This document shows positions 1-10,185 of a stretch of 64,000 bases of DNA, in pieces. The position numbers and the translations under genes are program-made. The stretch lies in assembly GCA_030704615.1 (NCBI GenBank), contig CM060731.1:31434001-31498000 (forward strand), read 5' to 3'. The stretch's first letter is position 1. Every line of letters begins with the position of its first letter. This DNA comes from Takakia lepidozioides. Lineage: Eukaryota; Streptophyta; Takakiopsida; Takakiales; Takakiaceae. The notes beneath the pieces are model-generated. The model was not told the DNA's origin. It did not search any database and saw only the letters and a program-made list of their open reading frames with translations.

Positions 1-677
1 TTCAAAGCTGTTATCAAGTCTCGAGATGGAACCATTAGCCAAATAATCCAAGCCTAAGCTGGAGCATGTAGCTTTAAAGGACACATCGTCCATCCTGGGA
101 TTCACCCCAAAATCTACACATGAAGCCCTAGGTTTGGCATGAGTAGCCAATTCCCAGGAATCACCCTGGGGAGTGTTGTTATTGATAAGAGGTAATGTAT
201 TGGTAGATTTCGCAGGCTATAAGTTTAAGCACAAGGACCAACCCTAGCCCAAGTGCCGAGTATGCTAGACAGAGCATACGACTGCCAAATTTGTGGGGAG
301 GGGCTGCCCCCAAGCGGTAGGGGTCCGCTTGTTACCATTCAGAGATCACTTCCAAAGGAGCTGCAGGGAATGGCCTGCGTAGGCATATTCTAAAGAGGGA
401 AAGGCCCCAAACTCTCCAACTAAATCCAGTGCACTACCTTACCTGAAGCAAAGCGCTTCAGGTCAAAACAAACAAAAACACGAGGTCACAAGGCCGGCAT
501 TTTAGTCAGAGACATTTATATACTCCTGTATCAAGTCCACTCAATGGCAATAGGCTTCCTAGAGGACAGGGAGAAGGCCAGTGAAGAGAAAGTAATTCAA
601 GGCATAGTTTTGTACGCCACAAGGTGTATTATTGAAAAGAATTATAAAAGAATAAAAAACTGAATGTACCATGGAGT
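1..677. other. 3' flank of the sucrose transporter gene, no gene seen
   Basis: This stretch lies downstream of the SUT stop codon on the minus strand and presumably holds its 3' untranslated region. I see no open frame with a recognisable domain, no tRNA and no clear repeat. The 60 bases next to the stop codon are A-rich on the plus strand (T-rich in the transcript). Confidence 0.5.
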
Positions 678-2567
678 TCAGCCTGGCATATGCATCATAA
701 TGCCGCGCTGGTAGCCCTGCCTTGAGAGGGTGGGCAACTTTTTGACAGCAATAATGCAGGCCAATAGAGCAGATACAGAGGCCAAACCAAAGGCAGGCTC
801 ATTCCCTCCTCCAAATACAGCATCCCAGGGCCCAGCTCCGAGTGCCACCACTGTCTGAGGGATCACAACGGCCAGATTAAGAATCCCCATAGCCAAACCT
901 TGACCTGCATCAGCATCAGCAGTCAAGTCTGCTGTCAATGAATAAGGAACACTGTATGTCACGGCGAGCGGGAAGCCAAGAATAGTAAAGAGGATGATTG
1001 CAGCTACTCTGACCCAGCTGGGGTGGAGGTAAATTCTCTGGTCCCCTCTATATGCCACTTTCACTGCTGATGCTGTGATAATAGCAGTGCATGCCATGGC
1101 CATAAATACAACGAAATTTCCCAAGGCCCACAAATTCTTTGCCCCAAGCTGGCGACACAGTGGATCTATGAACAGGGAGCTGACAAACAGCACTACTGAA
1201 TTGAGGAGTAAGCCGAGAGCTCCTTCTTGAACTCCGCGCTGATAGGAGGAGACCTTCAAGATATCACCCTTGGGGTCGCCTTGATAGACCTCACGACCCA
1301 TCCAATCAGTGTCGAAGAGGAAGAAAGGGAACCAGGATAACCAGCACAGTGCCATGACCAAAAGCACACTCTGCATGGAAGGAGGCAACTTCCTTATGCT
1401 CATCAAAAGGTTCACAACGATAGCCCCCGGTCCATTACCCATGCCTTTGAAGTCCGTGCTCTGTCGGTGCACTATTTCTCTTACACCTTCGTGCGTGTGC
1501 ACTACATTTTCGGTCTGGCTGGACCCATTCTGTTGGTGCAGGTCAACAGAAACCATTGCGAAATCGTGCAATGTCCCATTGCCCTGCTCATGGAATAATA
1601 GACGAACTGAGTCCTCTTGACGTTTGCTCTCATCAAACTCCCCTTCATCAGCCTTCTTCTCAATTGAATCTTTCTTTCCTAAAAACAATGGGGTCTCGTG
1701 AGCAGACACCAAAGTCACAACTGTGCAAACCGTCAGGAATACAACAGCCAAGAGGAAGGCAGCCTTTAGGTTTGCACAAGCCTCACAACAAGCTTTGCTT
1801 TCAAGCGTTGGAAACCATTTGTGCCATTTTCCAAAGGCACCTGTCGAAAACCCAAGAATGTTACCCACGGCCATCCACAAGCAGAAGATCGCATTTGCGG
1901 CATTCCTCTGGTCGGAACCCGAGAGATCAGCTAACAGTGCACGAGCTGGGCCCTGCACTGTATTATTCGCCAGATCTAGCAACCAAAACCCTAGAATAAA
2001 AACCCCAGCAGCCCGCAGTCGACGGCCCTTGAAGGTTTGGCAATCCTCGTGGGAATCCCCAAGCGCGTACCCAATATCTGCTGCATATCCTATGATGGTC
2101 ACGGCACATGCAATCATAACGACTCCTGCACAAATAAAAGGCCGCCTCCGCCCCCACTTTGATTCGCATTTATCGCTCCACAAGCCAATGCATGGTTGCA
2201 CAACAAGGCCGGTAATGGGACCACACAGCCATATGAACGATGAGAATTCGTGCTCTATGCCCAGCATCTGAATGTAGGGAGTAAGAAGGGACAATTGTAA
2301 AGCCCATCCAAACTGTACACCTGCTGCCACCATTGACGTCAGCACTAATTTTTGCAACCCCAGTTGCCCTGCCGAATCCTTGACGTCCTTGGATTGATCC
2401 AATCCATCCATCCCATCGGAATCGATTACCCTCCTCCTCTCAGACTCCGCGTCGGTCGAGCCTTCCAGCGAGGTATCAAATGTATGATCCTGCTCAATCT
2501 CCACAGATGCTGCTACGGTAGCAAGCTCGACTTGTGAGAGGATACACTCTCTGTCATCCACAGCCAT
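678..2567 (-). CDS. SUT: Sucrose/H+ symporter (SUT/SUC family), single exon
   Basis: A 629-residue membrane protein of the plant SUT family (GPH/MFS superfamily), which imports sucrose with a proton across the plasma membrane or tonoplast. The first transmembrane block is at residues 74-98 (VQFGWALQLSLLTPY, 84-98). The family signature WGRRRPF lies in the loop after TM3 (138-144). The conserved TM5 block DLANNTVQGPAR, with its arginine, follows. A long hydrophilic central loop (about 290-390) separates the two halves, and twelve membrane segments are expected. The start codon at 2567 is the first ATG of the frame and precedes a polar, acidic cytosolic tail of about 70 residues. Tail and central loop are both longer than in short-loop SUTs, which recalls the SUT2/SUC3-like class, but I cannot assign the clade. 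There is no intron and no stop or frameshift, so the gene looks functional. Flowering-plant SUT genes usually carry introns. Confidence 0.95.
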   Translation of the reverse strand: MAVDDRECILSQVELATVAASVEIEQDHTFDTSLEGSTDAESERRRVIDSDGMDGLDQSKDVKDSAGQLGLQKLVLTSMVAAGVQFGWALQLSLLTPYIQMLGIEHEFSSFIWLCGPITGLVVQPCIGLWSDKCESKWGRRRPFICAGVVMIACAVTIIGYAADIGYALGDSHEDCQTFKGRRLRAAGVFILGFWLLDLANNTVQGPARALLADLSGSDQRNAANAIFCLWMAVGNILGFSTGAFGKWHKWFPTLESKACCEACANLKAAFLLAVVFLTVCTVVTLVSAHETPLFLGKKDSIEKKADEGEFDESKRQEDSVRLLFHEQGNGTLHDFAMVSVDLHQQNGSSQTENVVHTHEGVREIVHRQSTDFKGMGNGPGAIVVNLLMSIRKLPPSMQSVLLVMALCWLSWFPFFLFDTDWMGREVYQGDPKGDILKVSSYQRGVQEGALGLLLNSVVLFVSSLFIDPLCRQLGAKNLWALGNFVVFMAMACTAIITASAVKVAYRGDQRIYLHPSWVRVAAIILFTILGFPLAVTYSVPYSLTADLTADADAGQGLAMGILNLAVVIPQTVVALGAGPWDAVFGGGNEPAFGLASVSALLACIIAVKKLPTLSRQGYQRGIMMHMPG

Positions 2568-3356
2568 TCTTCCACTACGGTAGGGTTGTCTCCAGAATTA
2601 AACAACTTATCCTCAGATCTGTCGAACAATCTTCACATACCAAAAATTCATAACGTGCATTCGTCCATAATGTGAGATCTGCTCCTCCACTCATGGTTTA
2701 ACAACCAAGGCGGGATATATCTACTAAAAATGAGCCCAATAGGAGAAGGAGAGAGAAGAAACAGGAAGCAATGCACGTAAGTAGTATCTTAAATTCCTTC
2801 ATGGAAACCTGGCCATCTGATAACTCACAAAAGGGCTTGCAGAGCTCAAGGAGTCGCACTTGACACAAATCGAATGGGTTGTTGAATGTATGATAGAGTG
2901 CTCTCCAGAGTTTCCGCCTGTTTTCTCCTTTGTATACGCAGGACGCTTATGTCAGAATTCCACTTCGGTTCCTTCAATTTTTGTAAGCAACCTTCGCAAC
3001 CTCAAGTTCAGGAAGGGCCTCGGGATTGAGCCATCCATTGTCACTCACTCCATGACTGCACAGTCACCTTACCACACGAACTTGGGTAGCACGTAGGCAT
3101 AAACGACTATTGTATGGAATACAAAATGACCGCTTCCATTTCCAAGTCAACTTTGCCTAATTGCCAATAAACTTCATTTCCGATGGAGAAGACTATGCTT
3201 ATCCAACGAGTTGAATGCAGCCTTGCCGGTACGGTCGCCGGGCATGGCTGTACCGGCAACGTTCCGGCTGGGCGCACTGTCAAATCCCCAAACACCCCCC
3301 CCCCCCTTCCCAACTCTCCCCTCTCACTTGCGAGCCTGTATTCTAGGATAAAACAT
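2568..3356. other. 5' flank of SUT, no gene seen
   Basis: This holds the presumed promoter and 5' untranslated region of the minus-strand SUT gene. I recognise no TATA box with confidence. A run of Cs lies near 3294-3306. The segment around 3150-3225 contains a short interspersed repeat that recurs in inverted orientation near 15490-15570. Confidence 0.45.
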
Positions 3357-6300
3357 TAAAAAATCAGAGATTGGGCAAGAACTTGGCTAGGTGATGTGCG
3401 GTACAATAATGAGGTTGGACGTTCAAATCTAAGCCCAAAATCTTGAAGGGAGACGGCTGCTGCAGCTGCAGATCACTTTGCCAAGCTCTTTTCTGTTTCT
3501 CAAAAGGAAGTTAACCTGCTGGAATTTCGTTTTGAGGTTATCCACTCCTTCCCAAGTCTTCTCTCTATCGACGAGCAGAATGCCCTTGTTGTTCCCTTTC
3601 TTTCTAATGAGTTGTTGGACGCTGCAGAAGCGCTGAGTACGCTTAAGACTCCAGGTCTAGATGGACTGCTTGTGGAATTCTTCACTGCCTTGTGGAAAGA
3701 GGCTGGGGAAGACTTTATGCGAATGGCCAATGATATTTTGACTAAAGGGATCCTGGCCTTCACAACTGGCACAAAGAGTCATCACCCTGGTTCATAAAAA
3801 ATGTGACTGAGAGCTTCTTTCAAACTATAGATGTATCACCTTGTTGAACTCTACTTACAAAATAATTGCAAAGGCTTTTGCTCGCCGTTTGCAACCCTTG
3901 TTACATAAGCTCACCAGAGCAGTCAGGATTTCTAAAAAACAGAATGATTCTTGATAACATTCTTATTACCAATGAGGCGTTGCATCTGGCTCGCATTGGT
4001 AACCAGCCTCTAGCTCTGTTAATGTTGGACTTCGAAAAAATCTTTGATAACATTAATTGGGACTATATTTTGAAAGCCCTAGAAGCTGTTGGTATCAAAA
4101 AGAACTTCCTTAAGTGGATTCAATCCTTCTTTCTGCAGCTTCCGGTAGAGTGGTGTCAATGGTATGGTATCCAAACCCTTCCCTCTGTTCAAATTTGTAA
4201 GACAAGGGTGTCCGCTGTCCCCCTTTCTTTTTCTTATAACAGCAAATCGGTAGTTGCAGGCATAGTAAAATCACAACTCAATATTTCATACAAGTTTATA
4301 CGGACTAAGATTTATAACTATAGTAGAGACATACTCCAATTTTTTTTATTGTAAAAAAGATCATCTATGAAACAGCTATGGACTCTTAAAGTTGAATCTT
4401 ATGGACTGCAATATTATACATGAAAAACCATATGGACTAAAAAAACATCATATACACCTAAGTCATAGCAGAAAGGAAAACATTAGGGGTGCCATTTTTT
4501 AAAGCTACCCAAATGCACTTTTATATGGACTAATAACATCAAGGAATGAGAGGTATGGACTAATTTATACTAAACACCAGGCCCAAACTAGGCCTATTTT
4601 CTCTAATGTACATCATCCTCATTTAGAGGCTTTTGGGATATCATCATTACTAAAAAGGTGTAAAAACCCATAATCTAGAGTGCCAAGTGATATATGGAAA
4701 ACACTCCAAAATCTCTAATTATTAGAAATAAAAAATAGTTTCTATTTTTCATAATTAAATACTAAAATTTTTAATAATTATTTTTTAGCTTATTTGGGGT
4801 AGGACTTTTTACTAAAAGTGTTAAATATATCATATCTACATCTAAAATTAAATTATTTGGATAAATTCCCTCAATTTGAGGTATCTATATAGACTTTCAT
4901 GGAGGAAAAATCTGCCTCTTTTGGTCCACCGTACCCTGCAACTCTATGGTTTGGGTCACTTACTGGATAAGAGGAAAGACTCATTGGGTCTAATTCCCCG
5001 AATGATTTTTTCTCTTCCATTCGTTTTTTGCTATATACTGATGACACATTCTTGTTCATTAACAACTCTTCTCTTTCCAATGTCAATGCGGTACTCAACT
5101 CGTTGAAGGCATTATGTGCAGCCTCGGGTCTCAAAATCAACTGGAATAAATCTGTTGGTTTATTAAGTCAACTGGCAAACCCCTCTGTTGCAATACACAT
5201 TGCCCCATGGGGCATTGAATTTGGTTTGAGATGGCTCTCGGATGGGAAATCGGTGCATGAGCTCTTAGGTCAGTTGGTGGGAATTGATCTCTTAGATGAT
5301 ACCAGGTTTGCTGCTGTCCTTACAAAACTAAAAAAGAAGCTTGCACATTGGTGTTCCCTGCATCTGTCTCTCGTTGGTAGAGCTTTAATTGTTAACCAAG
5401 TGCTTTTGGCTTCACTGTGGTTTTTGGCTTCGGTTTGGTCGCCGTGAGCTCTCATTATAAAAAAACTTAAATCCCTCATGAGGAATTTGATTTGGGGTGC
5501 TACTCCCACTGCCTCATCCAAAAGAGCTTTGGTAAGCTAGGACCAGTTGACACAAAGCAAAAAAAATGGGGGTCTGGGGGTGTTAGACCCCCAAGCGCAA
5601 ATCACAGCCTTGCTTGCTAAATGGGTTCCCCGTGCACTTACTCACATTTCCAGCCCTTGGAGTCGGTTGGTTAGAATTGAACTTTCTGGCTGCCACTCCT
5701 CGTTCTAGTGATAAATGGGCTCATTCACTTAGGTGGATCATGTAAGGTGGGAAGCTCAATGAAAACCCTGGGTTGGGTTCAAGGGCGTGGCAGTCAATCT
5801 GGATGGCATGGTGCAAATTACGTCCCTTCTTGGTTCAGCTAAGTCTCTCATTCTTCAGTCAGGTATTGAGACAACCTCTCTTTGGGAATTATAACCGGGA
5901 TAAAGAGGCTCTGATTCATTGTTCTAAACGGTGGGCAGAATGGGAAGCTGCAGGTTTGGCCCACCTTCTGCATTTCTGGGATGACAACTTTGTGTCCCTT
6001 ATCTCTCCTGAATCTACTGCACAGCAGCTATCCAAGCAAAGGGTTGATACTGGCTGGAATGCAGTTATGGGAGATCTCCCTGACAATTGGACAAGACTAC
6101 TTGCTGAACCTCACCTGCAGCTAGTTGGGGTATTATGTGGTCTCCTAACCCAAGGCCATTTATACAATTGCAAAGGATAACTCTGGAATACATGGTACTG
6201 GTTTTGAGGTTAATAAAGATGGTAACCTCCTCTCTCCAAAGTCAATGAGTATTCTAGAAAGCTGCAACTGCTTTGAAATAGGGTTTTTTTGTAAGCTTTC

Positions 6301-6890
6301 AGGCAATCCCTATCCATTGCCTCCGATGGATTTGAAACAATATGGTAAGAATTTCTGCTGGTTTTTATCTGCCCCCCTTAAGCTGCTCCAGTTTGACCCA
6401 GGGGAGTGGTTATGGATGAATAAGGGACATGACCCCTTGATCTTCAAATATTCGGTTAAGATGGGGTACAATTTGTTGATGCCTAAAAGAGGTTTTGACC
6501 GTAAGTGGTCTAAAAAATGGCAGCATCTGCCTGGACCTGTGGTGCCGTGGAAACTGGTTTGGGGAGACACCTGGAAAAAACACATATCAGCTAAGATAAC
6601 GGCTTTCCTGTGGAAGGTGGTTAATAGAATCTTGCCAGTGGCGGCTAAACTTTGAAGATTCACTTTTGCGTGTGTGTTTCTTGCAACCTGGCTACCGATG
6701 AAAACTTGGAACATGCCTTGGTGTTGTGCCCTTTCGCTCAGGCTATTTGGGACAAGGCCCTTTGTCTATACTCTTTCTGGTCTTCTGACTTGGATTCATC
6801 TCCGTTTGTCTTGCTGCTCAATGTTAAGAATGGAAGAATGCACTCTTCTTGTCCAGTGTGGGAATCTCTCAGGGGGGTAATCGTTTGGTG
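3357..6890 (+). mobile_element. Decayed LINE (L1-type non-LTR retrotransposon), 5'-truncated
   Basis: Remnant of ORF2 of a plant L1-like element, broken by stops and frameshifts. In order, one sees the start of the reverse transcriptase with its TPGLDGL block (about 3645-3670), the FLKNRMILDN and LDFEKIFDNINW blocks (3930-4060), and the RQGCPLSPFLF block (about 4199-4235). After an AT-rich insertion come the catalytic YTDD box (about 5032-5043), the C-terminal RT extension to about 5450, a long linker, and a zf-RVT zinc-binding region (about 6490-6880) with W-K-x-K-I-T-A-F-L-W-type sequence and a Cys-His cluster. The endonuclease domain and 5' end are missing. The 3' end disappears near 6890, where copia-related sequence begins. 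It is clearly dead. Related fragments of the same family lie at 16.2-17.5 kb and 54.5-55.0 kb. Confidence 0.85.
4245..4880. repeat. AT-rich insertion inside the LINE
   Basis: About 630 bp of AT-rich sequence splits the LINE reverse transcriptase between the GCPLSPF block and the YTDD box. It has no coding potential. Its left part contains the octamer TATGGACT at 4377, 4400, 4431, 4524 and 4554 on the same strand, plus a one-mismatch copy (TACGGACT) at 4299. I found no clear terminal inverted repeats or target duplication, so the boundaries are approximate and set by where LINE homology stops and resumes. Confidence 0.5.
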
Positions 6891-7180
6891 TAGAACGCAA
6901 TACTTCATGCGAACTCTGACGACTCATACACGACTGACTCAGTATCTCATACAAGCCAGAATTAATCAAATGATCTCTTGAACTAACCAGATCAATGTAC
7001 AACGAATACACTGCGACTAGTGCAGGACTATTCAGCACGGCCTTCTTGTCTGAGGAGCTAGTCTAAACACCAGCAGATGAAAGGCAAGAAGAGAGCTAAA
7101 CTCACCGGGGAAGACGAGCAGTGGTTCCCCCCCTGGTTACGTCAATGTGTCGATGTTGGTGCGTATACACCTACCATTGG
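6891..7180. other. LINE/copia junction, possible copia 3' UTR or LTR remnant
   Basis: Sequence between the end of LINE homology and the end of the copia RNase H frame. It may contain the 3' untranslated region or part of the 3' LTR of the minus-strand copia element. I could not find a matching second LTR in the window. Confidence 0.3.
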
Positions 7181-8648
7181 TAAGTCTTCCAAGACTCGCA
7201 TCATACATCGGCAGCTGGACTCATGCCCAGCAAGCCTCGCAAACGTTCGAATCGATCACGTGGGAGGGGATTAGTCAGCAGATCGGCAACCTGATCCTTA
7301 GTGTTGATGTAGTTAACACAAATCTGACCTGTGACATGGGCCTCCCGGATGATGTGATACTTCACATCAATATGCTTTGTTCGGCGATGAAATTCTGGAT
7401 TTCGAACAAGCCTGATAGCGGCCTGGTTGTCGGACCAAAGTGGCGTTGGTCGCATTTGGTCATAGTTGAGATCGCCTAGCAGTCGGCGTGTCCAAATGAT
7501 CTCCTGTGTCGCTAGATGAGCAGCGACGGACTCAGCTTCAGTAGTGCTCCCTGCTATGCATCATTGCTTACGGGACCCCATGATATTGGCCCACCATTCA
7601 ATGTGAGCACAAAACCTGATCGCGACTTTCGATCATCGATCCGCATCGAGCACGTACCATGCAGATACTTCATTATCCACTTGACTGTGTTTACATGAGG
7701 GGTTCTTGGTTTCACTGTGAACTTGGCTGCATGTGCCACTACATATGAAATATCAAACCTTGTCCCAAGTTGAGCGAACTGGAGACTTCCAATTACCTCG
7801 GAATAAGAAAAATCAGTATCCACCTCGCTTCCATCTGTCATGTGCACGCTTAGATTGGTGACACTGTTTGGGTCAGCAGCAATCGTCAATGAGCTGCACT
7901 GGTCGAACCCGTACTTCTTCAGCTTGGATAAAATATACCGGGTCTGATCAATGTGAATGGTTCTCTACTCCTGTACTCTAACAATGTGAAGTCCAACATA
8001 CACTTCTGGGTATCTTGTTGTTATCTTGAATGCCTTACCCATGTATGAGATGATTGTGTCCATTCGCTTCTATCTGACGCTGATAGCCATTCCGTCATCG
8101 ACAAAGATGGTGATGATCAATCGTGGCTCAGTTGTGCTGTAGTAAACACATCCATCTGCGGTAGTTGCCACAAGGCTGTATTGGTTAAGAAATGAGTTAA
8201 ACTTCTGATTCCATACCTTGGATGACTGACGAAGTCCAGATAGCGCCTTCCGCAGCCTGCATACTTTCCCAACCTGGTCAGGATCCTCAAACCCAATTGG
8301 CTGCGTCAAATATATCTCCTCCTCAATTTCTCCGTAGAGAAATGTTGTCTGAACATCGAACTGCGTGATATTCATATCCTCAGCTGCGACGATAGAAAGT
8401 ACTGTTTGTATGGAATCAAATTTGATGATCAGGCTGTAGGTTTCCGTATAATCTACCCCCTCCTTCTGGGTAAATCCTTTGGCAACCAAACGAGCGTTGT
8501 AGCGATCCACGCTTCCATCAACTGACACTTTCAGCATGTAAACCCATTTGTTCTTTACGTTTCTTCTGCCCTTCGGTAATTCCTGGTACTCCCATGTACC
8601 GTTTTCCATTAACGAATCGAACTCTTCTTTCATAGCTTGCTCCCACCG

Positions 8649-8657
8649 CTCACGCTG
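8649..8657. repeat. Left target-site duplication of the foldback element
   Basis: CTCACGCTG, matched at 10177-10185 by CTCACGTTG. Read on the minus strand, both copies encode Q-R-E of the interrupted copia frame. Confidence 0.75.
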
Positions 8658-8773
8658 GAGGGAAGCTAGCGTGTGAGCGCTTAACGCACTAAGCGTGAGC
8701 ACATAAGGGAAGTGGAGCCTATAGACGTGGAAAAAACAGGACTTATTGTCGTGGGGGCAATGTTGAGTGGAAC

Positions 8774-8833
8774 GAAGGGTAACATACGATGCCTAGGACC
8801 TAAGAAGGGTAACATACGATGCCTAGGACCTAA
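8774..8833. repeat. Perfect 30-bp tandem duplication
   Basis: Two adjacent identical 30-bp units (8774-8803 and 8804-8833) beginning GAAGGGTAACATACGATGCC, inside the left arm of the foldback element. The perfect identity suggests a recent event. Confidence 0.9.
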
Positions 8834-8995
8834 GACGTCGAGTTCCATGCATGAAAATTTGAGAGGAATGTGTGGCGAAATTCTTAAGGATTAATGGCTA
8901 TGTGGAATGGATGAATGTAGGATGAATACAAGGTGACAAAAGATGGATGAATGAAGCATGGATGACAGCAACACGAGGTTAATTTCGAAGAACTT

Positions 8996-9625
8996 GAAAT
9001 CAACCTTGTATCAACACGAGGTTGATTTCCGAGTGGAAGTGGATGTTTATTTTATTTTATTTAGGGAAAAAAGATGCTTTCATTTCTCAAATCAAGGTTG
9101 CGTCAACGCAAGGTTGATTTGCATCCTGCGAATTCAATTTTTTTTTTTGTTTTTTTTTTGTTTTTGAGAAAAATGATGCTTTCATTCCTCAAATCAATCT
9201 TGCGTCAACGCAAGGTTGATTTGCATCGGGCGTTTAATTTTATTTTAATTTTAATTTTTTTTAGGGGAAAAAGATGTTTTCATTTCTCAAATCAAGGTTG
9301 CGTTGACGCAAGGTTGATTTACATGACCGAAAAAACAAAAAAATAAAATAAAATAATGAGAAATGAAAGCATTATTTTTCAAAAAAACAAAATTTATTAA
9401 AAAAACAAATTGGAGTCGTAGGATGCAAAACAACCTTGCGTTGACGCAACCTTGATTTGAGAAATGAAAACATACTTTTTTCCCAAAAAAAACGTTGAAG
9501 TCGCATGATGCAAATCAACCTTGCATTGACGCAACCTTGATTTGAGAAATGAAAGTATTTTTTTTGCACTGTATTTTACATTTTGTATAGGACACAATGA
9601 AGGTTGCCTTAACACAACCTTGATT
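8996..9625. repeat. Array of palindromic units with orientation switch
   Basis: Good copies of a 32-bp near-palindrome (arms AAATCAA and TTGCGT, mirrored by ACGCAA and TTGATTT) lie at 9089-9120, 9191-9222 and 9289-9320 in one orientation and at 9427-9458 and 9512-9543 in the other. Degenerate copies lie near 8996-9030, 9600-9625 and 9718-9743. Each is embedded in a longer unit of about 100 bp that also carries a TTTCATTTCTCAAATCAAGG-like left part. The orientation flips at about 9345, so the whole array can fold back on itself. Confidence 0.85.
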
Positions 9626-10176
9626 ATGCTATGGATTTCAATCGCCTCTTTCGGGGAATAAATCTTCGTCTTGCTTAGTGTTTCGTGTCTTCTAGTCTTT
9701 TAGGAAGTTCAGGGATCAACCTTGCATCAACACGACATTGATTACAAGGGGGTTTAATGGGAATTAACAAGCACCTGCTGCATCTGTGTTTTCTGAGTGT
9801 ATGGTTCAGGTACATCTACCATATCCTCATTCCGGGGAAGTACCTGAGCGATGACCCTCGATAATACATCCAGTCTTTAACCATCCATTCATCCATTGTT
9901 CATGCATTGCGAAGCATATATCTATCCATCAGTTATCTCGCATTCAACCATTCATGAATTATTCCTCCATCATTCATCCAGCATTCATCCAGCAGTCATC
10001 CAAGTACGCATGATATGTACACTCATTCCCACGGAAATAGGTCTCCCGGGGCTTCTTCATCCGCGATTGTAGGCCCATGCACCCTATTACGTGAGCATCT
10101 TTTCGCTCACGGATTGGCATCTTCCCGCTCACGCATCTTTCCGCTCACGTGAGCTGCTCACGGACTAGCATGCCCC

Positions 10177-10185
10177 CTCACGTTG
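10177..10185. repeat. Right target-site duplication of the foldback element
   Basis: CTCACGTTG, eight of nine bases identical to the left copy at 8649-8657. Confidence 0.75.

Larger units (their letters stand above)
8658..10176. mobile_element. Foldback, Mutator-like non-autonomous DNA transposon nested in copia
   Basis: 1,519 bp inserted in the copia pol frame. The flanks carry a 9-bp duplication with one mismatch, CTCACGCTG (8649-8657) and CTCACGTTG (10177-10185). Both copies encode the same copia residues Q-R-E, which fixes the boundaries. The termini are imperfect inverted repeats: 15 of the first 21 bases pair without gaps, sharing GCTAG and GTGAGC. Inside, the element is organised as a large foldback. 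GTGAGC/GCTCAC subterminal motifs come first, then three GGATGAAT motifs on the left mirrored by three ATTCATCC on the right, then a central array of palindromic units that flips orientation near 9345. It encodes no transposase. The 9-bp target duplication and long subterminal repeats fit Mutator-like or foldback elements; the family assignment is inference. Confidence 0.75.

Noticed and set aside
1309-2271. Plus-strand open frames of 100-180 codons
   Set aside because: They lie antisense to the SUT coding frame, which has full-length family similarity; these frames have none.
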